NCBI GenBank assembly: GCA_964461815.1
Contig: CAYWVF010000003.1
Span: 75,598-139,597, forward strand
Length of the DNA: 64,000 bases
Direction of reading: 5' to 3'
Source: JAAZBA01 sp964461815
GTDB taxonomy: Bacteria; Bacillota; Clostridia; Oscillospirales; QAMX01
The translations under genes were made by a program, and so were the position numbers. The notes under the pieces are model-generated. The model was not told where the DNA came from, did not search any database, and was given only the letters and a program-made list of their open reading frames with translations. The first letter of the stretch is position 1, and every line of letters begins with the position of its first letter. Positions 1-7,223 of the stretch are shown one piece after another.

Positions 1-2
1 TA

Positions 3-23
3 TATAATATTTTTTATAGGAGG
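3..23 (+). promoter_or_regulatory. -10 element and ribosome binding site of the MATE gene
   Basis: A TATAAT at 3-8 and an AGGAGG Shine-Dalgarno at 18-23 precede the ATG at 28. The -35 region lies outside the window. If the TATAAT is a real -10, the transcript would start almost on the ribosome binding site, so the match may be chance in AT-rich DNA. Confidence 0.4.
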
Positions 24-27
24 ATTT

Positions 28-1389
28 ATGTTTTCGTATCTTAAAAGGGGAAGAGATTTTTATAAAATGCTAGTCAGCTTAGCTGTACCTATAATATTGC
101 AAAACCTCATCAATGCATCACTCGGGCTGTGCGATACTTTTATGCTCGGAATAATCGGTGAAAATGAAATTGCGGCTGTAACGATAGCGAACACTCCGTT
201 TAATGTTATAACTATGTTTACATATGGCTTTTGCAGTGGCGGCAGTGTTCTGATAAGTCAATACTGGGGCAAGAAGGATACAAGGACGATCAGTCGTGTC
301 ATAGGTATCTCGTATATGGTTGGCTTCGGCTTTACTGTGTTCTTTGCGCTGCTGATAATGTTGTTCCCGGAGCAGATCATACATTTTTATACAAAGGACC
401 CGGCACTTATAGAACCTGCAAAAACCTATATGAGGATCGTTGCAATAGCTCATGTGCTCAATGTATTCCCGTTAGTCTACGTAAGCGCACACAGATGTAT
501 GGAAAATCCAAAGCTCGGTACTTATATTTTTTCCATAAGCATGACAGTTAATACAATACTGAACTGGATATTGATATTCGGTAAGTTTGGTGCACCGGAG
601 CTTGGGGTGGCTGGAGCTGCTATAGCTACTGTAATATCGAGAGTAGTTGAAAATCTGATTGCTTTTTTACATGTTGCATTCAATAAGAGATTCCGTATTG
701 ATTTCAAGCTGTTTTTCAAACCGGGAAAAATCATTACAAAGGATTTCTTCAAATACGGAACTCCCGTTGTATTCAATGAAGGCATATGGGGTCTTGGCGT
801 TGCGATGTTACCGGCTATCTACGGAAATATAAGTACAGCTATGCTAGCTGCAACGACCGTATCGTCAAATATAGAGCGTATTCTGCAATGCATAATCGTA
901 GGACTGGCGAATACCTCGGCAATAATTATAGGAAAGCATATAGGAGCCGGCGGCAGCGAGACTGTATATGAGCTTGGAAAAGCACTTAACACACTTTCGA
1001 TATTCGTAGGATGTGTGATCGCTGTCGGTATGATATGCTTTATCCCGTTGATACCGATAGTGTTTAATCTTTCGGATGAAACGCTCAAGATATCATATGT
1101 TGCCGTATTTATGTTTGCTTTGGGTAATCCGATGAAATGCTATAATTTCACAAATATTGTCGGAGTGCTGCGCGCAGGAGGCGATGTAAAAGCCGGACTT
1201 GTAATAGACAGTATGTGTCTGTGGTGCGTAGCCATTCCTCTTGCGGCAATAGCCGGACTTGTTCTTCATTTACAGCCTGTATTTGTGTTCTTGTGTGTAA
1301 TATCTGAGGATATAGTTAAATCGGTAGTCGGTGAGATCAGATTCAGGCAGAAAAAATGGATAAGAAATCTAACAAAAGAGATATCGTAA
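28..1389 (+). CDS. MATE family multidrug efflux transporter
   Basis: A 453-residue polytopic membrane protein with about twelve hydrophobic segments in two homologous halves, the normal length and fold of MATE (multi antimicrobial extrusion) exporters. The N-terminal half carries the typical 'ILQNLINASLGLCDTFMLG' stretch seen in DinF/NorM-like members, which export cationic drugs or metabolites using a sodium or proton gradient. The start at 28 is supported by an AGGAGG four bases upstream. The last 34 bases overlap the next gene, which suggests co-transcription with the DUF2752 protein. The substrate cannot be read from the sequence. Confidence 0.92.
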   Translation: MFSYLKRGRDFYKMLVSLAVPIILQNLINASLGLCDTFMLGIIGENEIAAVTIANTPFNVITMFTYGFCSGGSVLISQYWGKKDTRTISRVIGISYMVGFGFTVFFALLIMLFPEQIIHFYTKDPALIEPAKTYMRIVAIAHVLNVFPLVYVSAHRCMENPKLGTYIFSISMTVNTILNWILIFGKFGAPELGVAGAAIATVISRVVENLIAFLHVAFNKRFRIDFKLFFKPGKIITKDFFKYGTPVVFNEGIWGLGVAMLPAIYGNISTAMLAATTVSSNIERILQCIIVGLANTSAIIIGKHIGAGGSETVYELGKALNTLSIFVGCVIAVGMICFIPLIPIVFNLSDETLKISYVAVFMFALGNPMKCYNFTNIVGVLRAGGDVKAGLVIDSMCLWCVAIPLAAIAGLVLHLQPVFVFLCVISEDIVKSVVGEIRFRQKKWIRNLTKEIS

Positions 1390-1727
1390 AAAATTTGATG
1401 TACATACGGCTGGTGGTATATGTCATTTTTGCGACAGTTCTTTTGATCATCCCACTGGAAATAACGGAAAGCGGATCTATATGCCTTATATACAGATTGA
1501 CAGGTTTTAAGTGCATAACCTGTGGAATGACAAGAGCTTTTGCAAATGCACTCAGATTTGATTTTGTACGTGCGATATCGTATAATAAGCTTATTTTGCT
1601 CTTCTATCCGACATATATTGTTCTTTTTGTAAATGACTTATACGTATTCATAAAGAGATTATTCGGATTCAGATGCAAAAGTATTACAGAATGGATGCTT
1701 CATAAAATATTCTATATTGAGGTGTAA
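1356..1727 (+). CDS. DUF2752 small membrane protein
   Basis: A 123-residue protein with three predicted hydrophobic segments. It has the DUF2752 hallmark, a short loop with two cysteines followed by Gly-Met-Thr-Arg-Ala ('GFKCITCGMTRAF', about residues 46-58). The function of the family is unknown; it is a common small inner-membrane protein in Firmicutes and Bacteroidetes. The gene overlaps the MATE gene by 34 bases and ends three bases before the glycosidase start, so all three are probably one transcription unit. An ATG at 1398 is an alternative start, but AGGCAG just upstream of 1356 is a reasonable ribosome binding site. Confidence 0.8.
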   Translation: MDKKSNKRDIVKNLMYIRLVVYVIFATVLLIIPLEITESGSICLIYRLTGFKCITCGMTRAFANALRFDFVRAISYNKLILLFYPTYIVLFVNDLYVFIKRLFGFRCKSITEWMLHKIFYIEV

Positions 1728-1729
1728 GG

Positions 1730-3931
1730 ATGGCAGATTTGAATAATGTACAGATCGAGGAAAAGGTAGCCGAGCTGCTCTCAAGAATGACACTCGAGGA
1801 AAAATTTGCACAGATGCGTATGCTGCCTAATCTGTCGACAATATTTCCGGACGGTATTTTCGATGAAGAAAAGCTGATACCATATTTTAACAGATGCGGT
1901 TCAATATATGTTACAGATTCAAGCTCACCTGAGCTGATAAATGAATTACAGCATTACATGCTGCATCATACACGTCTGGGTATCCCTGTAGCGGTGCATG
2001 GTGAATCATTGCACGGCTCTATGCATGCAAGTGCAACTATTTTCCCGCAGGCTATCGGACTTGGATCAACATGGAATGTGGATTTGATGAATAAAGTTGC
2101 AAGGTGTATAGGAAATGAAGTCCGCTCACTCGGAATAACGCAAACATATGCACCAAATCTCGATCTGTCAAGAGATGCGAGATGGGGAAGAGTAGAGGAA
2201 AACTACGGCGAAGATCCGTATCTTACATCGGAAATGGGTGTTGCATATATAAAAGGACTTCAGAGCTGTGGAGTAGCATCAAGCCCGAAGCACTACGTAG
2301 CACATGGATCACCGGAGGGTGGTATAAATCTTGCACCGGTTCATGCAGGAGAGCGTGAGCTTCGTGAGACACTGATGGTTCCATTTATGAAAGCATTTAA
2401 AGAAGCAAAGGCGATGTCTGTAATGCCGGCGTACAGTGAGTTGGACGGCGTACCTGTCCACGCTTCGAAATTCCTCATGACCGAGCTCCTGAGAGATGAG
2501 TTTGGTTTTGACGGTCATGCCGTATCCGATTTTGGTGCTATCCCTATGCTTCATGAGTTCCACAATGTTGCGGAGAATTCCGTCGAAGCGGGACGAATGG
2601 CACTTGAAGCAGGTATCGACGTTGAAGCTCCGTCCATATTCGGATTTTCCGATGAGCTTATGGAAGAGGTCAGAAAAGGAAATGTTTCGGAGAAGCTCGT
2701 AGATACTGCCGTATCAAGAATCCTTAGGAATAAATTCCGCCTTGGATTATTCGAGGATCCGTATTCCCCGGAAAATAACAGCTCAATGAGGCATACCGAG
2801 CAGGCAAAGGAATTGTCTCTTGAGGCGGCACATCAAAGTATTGTTTTGCTGAAAAATGAAAATGAGATACTACCGCTGAGCAAAAGCATAAAGAAGCTTG
2901 CACTTGTCGGACCTAATGCGGCTAATGCACAGCTTGGAGATTATACAGTTATGGCCTCCTATTTACATGCTGTTACAATTAAACAAGCATTTGAGGAGCG
3001 TCTCGGAGATAGAGTAATATATTCGCAAGGCTGTAGTATTGCAGGTGGAAGCGATGAGGATATAGAGAAAGCTGTTGCAGCGGCGAAAGAAGCGGATGCA
3101 GTTGTTGCTGTAATGGGAGATAACTCCTGTTTCTACGGCGGTATAGGCTGGGGAGATAAGGATGCAGACGGAAAAAATGCAGTTACATGCGGTGAGGGCT
3201 TTGATCTGTCATCTCTTGATCTTCCGGGACGTCAGCAGGAATTACTCGAAAGGCTATATGACACGGGCAAACCGATAATCCTTGTTATGGTTTCGGGACG
3301 TCCGTATAGTATAGTATGGGCAGCTGAAAAGCTCCCGGCGATCGTTCAGGCATGGTATCCGGGTGAGTTGGGCGGATATGCTGTATTCGATATTTTATTC
3401 GGTGATGTCAATCCGAACGGTAAGCTCCCGATCTCATTCCCAAGATCAGCAGGTCATATCCCGTGCTTCTATAATTATAAGATATCTGCCAGAGGCTATT
3501 ATCACAAGCCGGGTACTCCAGATGATCCCGGACGTGACTATGTATTCTCTAATCCGAGTGCTCTTTATGAGTTCGGCTATGGATTGAGTTATACGACATT
3601 TGAATACAGTGATTTGAAAATAACACCTGAAAAGACTGAAAAGAACGGCGAGATCACAGTAGAGGTCACGGTCAAAAATAACGGCAAAACAGATGGATAT
3701 GAGGTCGTGCAGCTGTATTTGCGTGATGTGTATAGCAGAATAACACCGTTTTCACGCAGACTTCGCGGATTTGATAAGATTTTCCTAAAAGCAGGAGAGA
3801 CAAAGAATGTGAGCTTTACATTGGGCTTTGAAGACTTCTCTTTTATTAACGAGAATATGATGCCTGAGGTAGAAAGCGGAAGCTTTGAGGTATATATTTC
3901 AAACCTTAAGGGACATTTCGAAATAAAATGA
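1730..3931 (+). CDS. Glycoside hydrolase family 3 (beta-glucosidase or beta-xylosidase type)
   Basis: A 733-residue protein with no signal peptide, hence cytoplasmic. Domains in order are the GH3 TIM barrel (about 1-330), the GH3 alpha/beta sandwich (about 365-600) and a C-terminal fibronectin type III-like domain (about 645-725). The catalytic nucleophile is Asp267 in 'AVSDFGAI', and the substrate-binding Lys-His pair lies in 'SSPKHYVAHG'. GH3 enzymes remove single beta-linked sugars from the non-reducing end of oligosaccharides. An intracellular enzyme beside an exporter suggests processing of imported cello- or xylo-oligosaccharides or of a glycoside. Glucosidase and xylosidase activities cannot be separated by eye. 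It has a strong GGTGTAAGG-type ribosome binding site. Confidence 0.92.
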   Translation: MADLNNVQIEEKVAELLSRMTLEEKFAQMRMLPNLSTIFPDGIFDEEKLIPYFNRCGSIYVTDSSSPELINELQHYMLHHTRLGIPVAVHGESLHGSMHASATIFPQAIGLGSTWNVDLMNKVARCIGNEVRSLGITQTYAPNLDLSRDARWGRVEENYGEDPYLTSEMGVAYIKGLQSCGVASSPKHYVAHGSPEGGINLAPVHAGERELRETLMVPFMKAFKEAKAMSVMPAYSELDGVPVHASKFLMTELLRDEFGFDGHAVSDFGAIPMLHEFHNVAENSVEAGRMALEAGIDVEAPSIFGFSDELMEEVRKGNVSEKLVDTAVSRILRNKFRLGLFEDPYSPENNSSMRHTEQAKELSLEAAHQSIVLLKNENEILPLSKSIKKLALVGPNAANAQLGDYTVMASYLHAVTIKQAFEERLGDRVIYSQGCSIAGGSDEDIEKAVAAAKEADAVVAVMGDNSCFYGGIGWGDKDADGKNAVTCGEGFDLSSLDLPGRQQELLERLYDTGKPIILVMVSGRPYSIVWAAEKLPAIVQAWYPGELGGYAVFDILFGDVNPNGKLPISFPRSAGHIPCFYNYKISARGYYHKPGTPDDPGRDYVFSNPSALYEFGYGLSYTTFEYSDLKITPEKTEKNGEITVEVTVKNNGKTDGYEVVQLYLRDVYSRITPFSRRLRGFDKIFLKAGETKNVSFTLGFEDFSFINENMMPEVESGSFEVYISNLKGHFEIK

Positions 3932-3980
3932 TCCGTATCTTTGGTAATGTTACATTTTCATTTCAATAGATATATATGTA

Positions 3981-4009
3981 TTGACAACAGCTCACAGGTA
4001 AGCTATAAT
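3981..4009 (+). promoter_or_regulatory. Consensus sigma-A promoter of the rod-like RNA
   Basis: TTGACA at 3981-3986, a 17-base spacer and TATAAT at 4004-4009 form a perfect housekeeping promoter. The expected start point, about seven bases downstream, is G4016, exactly the first base of the terminal helix of the RNA described next. Confidence 0.9.
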
Positions 4010-4015
4010 TTAGCA

Positions 4016-4225
4016 GTAAGCACAGCCAAGAAATGGCATCGTAGAGTGAGATTTATAAAGCTATTTACCAAAGGTGACTATAAAAGTTAATTATGCTGCC
4101 TTTTGGCTTTGAATGTTCTTTGTGTAGACAAGCACTTCGCCGATGTTAGGCGGCAGCTTACGAACACTTGTTGGAAATATGATATTGTAAAAATTGCCTA
4201 CGGCTTTTACGTAGGCAATTTTTAT
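4016..4225 (+). ncRNA. Candidate 6S-like structured RNA with its own promoter and terminator
   Basis: The transcript predicted from the promoter folds into a long interrupted rod. GTAAGC (4016-4021) pairs with GCTTAC (4156-4161), CATCG (4037-4041) with CGATG (4141-4145), GAGTG (4044-4048) with CACTT (4133-4137), and after a large central bubble CCAAAGG (4068-4074) with CCTTTTGG (4099-4106). Paired ends, a central unpaired bubble and an apical stem are the architecture of 6S RNA, which mimics an open promoter and binds sigma-A RNA polymerase. A rho-independent terminator closes the unit. I cannot confirm the family from memory of its sequence. A short reading frame inside (4103-4309) crosses the structure and looks random. 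The rest of the 3932-4380 gap shows no gene. Confidence 0.6.
4191..4223 (+). terminator. Intrinsic terminator of the 6S-like RNA
   Basis: A 12-bp perfect stem (AAATTGCCTACG, 4191-4202, with CGTAGGCAATTT, 4210-4221) is followed by a T-rich tail. Confidence 0.9.
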
Positions 4226-4350
4226 TATATAAGACGGACTGTAAATTCTAAAGCATGTTTTCGAAAAATCTATTTAAAACTCGGCTTTTGCGGTTTTCAT
4301 AACAAATAGGTCATTTATTTTACTGATATGAAGACTACCGCAAATTCCGA

Positions 4351-4380
4351 AGAAAGGAAGAATGCTTTGCTTCGCAAAGT
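4351..4380 (+). promoter_or_regulatory. Shine-Dalgarno, then hairpin, directly before the ABC transporter start
   Basis: GAAAGGA at 4352-4358 lies 22 bases before the ATG at 4381. The gap is filled by a hairpin (CTTTGC 4365-4370, loop TTC, GCAAAG 4374-4379). Folding would bring the effective spacing to about eight bases. An ATG at 4362 inside the element opens a 13-codon frame that overlaps the transporter start. Confidence 0.45.
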
Positions 4381-6657
4381 ATGGTTATAGAGATGAATGG
4401 TAAAATGCCGCTTTACATAGCCGAAATATTAAAAAAGCATTCTGTTGACACAGACCTGATAAAGATTGTACTTCATGGCGATCTGGATGAAGAAGAAAAT
4501 ATGTGTGATGTGTATTATCTTTTAGACAGCTCGATGCTTCACATTGTTAAAGGCATAGAGGAGATCAAGCCGATCAAGCGAAGCGCAAAGCGTATTACAA
4601 CAGGGTATGCTTTCCGTTCGTACGAGGTAATACCTTTAGCTGTGATCAAATCATTAAAGATAGAGCGTATGATATCTACTACCAGACTCGTTGGTGAATG
4701 CAACACCGGTGACGATCAAATCATGATAGGAACATTTTCACTTGGACTTACCAAAAAGCTTGAGTTGTTTATAAAAGCATTCGAAGCGGTCAAAGCGGGA
4801 AATGAGCCAAAGGTCGATATGCAGGATGATGAAACTATATGTCCGAACTGTGGGATGCGCTATCCGGAAGAAGGAAGAAAGGTATGTCCGAATTGTTCAG
4901 GTAAGTTTTCAGTATCTGTACGTCTGTTTGGATTCTTTAAGGACTACTGGAAAAGAGTCCTTGCAGTAATAATGGTAATGCTTTTGAGTACAGCTTTTAA
5001 TCTTGTTTCACCGTATCTAGGTACAAAGCTGCTTTTTGATGAAGTGCTCACAGAAGGCGGCAAGCTTTATGCTATGGTATTAGGTACTGTTGTGGTAATA
5101 TTTGCAGTAAAGCTCATAGGAACGCTTCTTGGAATACTGTATTCTTATGTGCTTGCAAAGATAATACCGTGGATCGTGTATGATATTAAGATGAAGATAT
5201 TTACCGCAATGCAGCGTTTGTCAACATCGTATTACACGTCAAAGCAAACGGGCTCACTTATGACAAGAGTCAACCGTGATTCCAACAACATATATTGGTT
5301 TTTCGTTGACGGACTTCCTTATGTCATCGTTAATTCGCTCACATTTATAGGTATCGCATCCATCATGTTCTGGATGAGCTGGCAGCTTGCACTTATAACA
5401 GTCATTGCAATACCTGTTGTAATGATAATATTCAGACTTATGTGGAGCACATTCAGAAACTTCCACCACAGAATATGGGTGCATGAGTCAAACCTTTCAT
5501 CACTCGTAAGTGATGCTCTGGGCGGACAGAGAGTTATCAAGGTTTTTGCAAAGGAAGATATGGAGCTTTCACGATTCGATGATCATAGCGGCGAGCTCGC
5601 AGAAGCCGAAATGAATTTAGCAAATGTTGAAAGCACGGCATTCCCACTGGTATATTTGTTGATGTTTGTATCACAGGTAATAGTTACAGCTGTAGGCGGA
5701 GTAATGGTACTTGATGGGAAAATCACGATAGGTACTCTGCTTACGTTTATTTCGTATCTCACTATGCTGTATGGACCGCTTGAGTTCATGTCATGGGTAT
5801 CCAATTGGTGGTCGAGGTGCATAGACTCGGCACAGCGTGTGTTTGAGATAATAGATGCAAAGCCAGACGTTGAAGAATCGGAGCATCCGGTCGATGTCGA
5901 TTCTATAAACGGTGAAATAGAGTTTGACAATGTAATATTTGAGTATGAGCCTGCACGTCCTGTTATAAAGGGTATGAGCATTCACGTTAAACCGGGTGAG
6001 ATGCTCGGTATCGTAGGTAAAGCGGGTGCAGGAAAATCAACGATGGCAAACCTTATGGCAAGACTGTATGATCCGACTGAGGGCGTAGTCAAAATAGACG
6101 GTATTGATATAAAGGATATGCCGATGAAGCTTATCAGAAAAAATATAGGTATCGTTTCCCAGGAAATATATCTTTTTATCGGAACTATTGCAGATAATAT
6201 CCGTTACGCAAACCCGGAAGCTACAATGGAGGATGTAATATCAGCAGCAAAAGCTGCCGGAGCACATGATTTTATCATGAAGCTCCCGGATGCATACGAG
6301 ACTCGTGTAGGTGCAGGAGGACAGGATCTTTCCGGAGGTGAGCGTCAAAGATTATCAATAGCCAGAACCATAATACAGAATCCTAAAATTCTTATTCTTG
6401 ATGAGGCAACAGCTGCAATGGACACGGAAACAGAGCGTAAGGTACAGGAGTCCATTAATGACCTCAAGTCTGGTCGAACTACGATCGCAATAGCACACAG
6501 ATTGTCAACACTTCGCGATGCAGACCAGTTGGCTGTCGTGCTTGACGGTAAAATAGTTGAAAAGGGTACGCATAACAAGCTCTTAAAGCAAAAGGGTGAG
6601 TTTTATAAGCTTTATACCATACAGGTAGAAGCGCTGAAATATACAGGTATAGGATAA
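4381..6657 (+). CDS. ABC exporter, fused permease and ATPase, with N-terminal zinc ribbon (first half of a pair)
   Basis: 758 residues. An N-terminal regulatory-looking region (about 1-150) resembles the start of the third gene of the cassette. It is followed by a four-cysteine zinc ribbon ('CPNCGMRYPEEGRKVCPNC', about 153-171), a six-helix exporter membrane domain (about 180-500) and a nucleotide-binding domain with Walker A 'GKAGAGKST' near 546-554, signature 'LSGGERQR' and Walker B 'ILILDEATAAMD'. This is a type IV ABC exporter half-transporter. It lies three bases before the DUF1854 gene and is followed by a second half-transporter of the same build, so the two probably form a heterodimer. 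Homologous cassettes in databases are labelled cyanophycin-metabolism associated, but nothing here shows cyanophycin genes. ATG 4393 is an alternative start. Confidence 0.9.
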   Translation: MVIEMNGKMPLYIAEILKKHSVDTDLIKIVLHGDLDEEENMCDVYYLLDSSMLHIVKGIEEIKPIKRSAKRITTGYAFRSYEVIPLAVIKSLKIERMISTTRLVGECNTGDDQIMIGTFSLGLTKKLELFIKAFEAVKAGNEPKVDMQDDETICPNCGMRYPEEGRKVCPNCSGKFSVSVRLFGFFKDYWKRVLAVIMVMLLSTAFNLVSPYLGTKLLFDEVLTEGGKLYAMVLGTVVVIFAVKLIGTLLGILYSYVLAKIIPWIVYDIKMKIFTAMQRLSTSYYTSKQTGSLMTRVNRDSNNIYWFFVDGLPYVIVNSLTFIGIASIMFWMSWQLALITVIAIPVVMIIFRLMWSTFRNFHHRIWVHESNLSSLVSDALGGQRVIKVFAKEDMELSRFDDHSGELAEAEMNLANVESTAFPLVYLLMFVSQVIVTAVGGVMVLDGKITIGTLLTFISYLTMLYGPLEFMSWVSNWWSRCIDSAQRVFEIIDAKPDVEESEHPVDVDSINGEIEFDNVIFEYEPARPVIKGMSIHVKPGEMLGIVGKAGAGKSTMANLMARLYDPTEGVVKIDGIDIKDMPMKLIRKNIGIVSQEIYLFIGTIADNIRYANPEATMEDVISAAKAAGAHDFIMKLPDAYETRVGAGGQDLSGGERQRLSIARTIIQNPKILILDEATAAMDTETERKVQESINDLKSGRTTIAIAHRLSTLRDADQLAVVLDGKIVEKGTHNKLLKQKGEFYKLYTIQVEALKYTGIG

Positions 6658-6660
6658 GGA

Positions 6661-7188
6661 GTGACAATGATGTCGAGTGTAAATAAAGTGCCTGAAATTT
6701 CCGATATCGGTATTCTGGATATAGTGAAACTTGATTTTTATAAATCACAAAACGGTTTTTTACGTGTTAAATATAATGATGTCGAATACAAAAGAATCAT
6801 TTTGTCGAGGACAATGCCGTATACCGATCCGGAGAGCTATATATGTGTGGCAGATTCGGATATGAAGGAGATCGGTATACTGAAGAGTATAGAGGATCTT
6901 TCGGAGGAACAAGCCGGTTTAGTACGTGAAGAATTGGAAAAGAGATATTTTAATCCCATTATCAAAAAGATCGAGTCGGCAAAGATGAAAATGGGCTATG
7001 TTTATTTTGATGTGCTTCTTTCCAATGGAAAGAAGGTCTTTGCAGTAAAGGACTTTTCAAGAAATATACGTAAACTTGATAAAGACAGACTGGTCATAAC
7101 CGATGTTGACGGCAACAGATATCTGATAGAATCACTTGAAGTGTTGGATGCAAAAAGCAAAAAGAAGCTTGAGCCGTATTTGTTCTGA
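6661..7188 (+). CDS. DUF1854 protein between two ABC half-transporters
   Basis: 175 residues, soluble, rich in beta strands. The whole protein fits DUF1854: an early Arg-rich strand, 'YICVADSDMKEIGIL', then 'LEKRYFNPIIKKI', then the C-terminal 'LVITDVDGNRYLIESLEVLDAKSKKKL'. DUF1854 genes are known mainly from their position next to ABC exporters of the type found here; the function is undetermined. The gene starts three bases after the first transporter and ends 35 bases before the second, so the three are one operon. It is probably an accessory or regulatory subunit of the heterodimeric exporter. That role is inference from context. Confidence 0.85.
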   Translation: MTMMSSVNKVPEISDIGILDIVKLDFYKSQNGFLRVKYNDVEYKRIILSRTMPYTDPESYICVADSDMKEIGILKSIEDLSEEQAGLVREELEKRYFNPIIKKIESAKMKMGYVYFDVLLSNGKKVFAVKDFSRNIRKLDKDRLVITDVDGNRYLIESLEVLDAKSKKKLEPYLF

Positions 7189-7223
7189 TAATAGATCAGA
7201 ACGCTTGAAAGGAGTGATCAGAT

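Noticed and set aside
4103..4309. 68-residue reading frame after the glycosidase gene
   Set aside because: It runs across the structured RNA and its terminator, lacks a ribosome binding site and has no protein-like composition.
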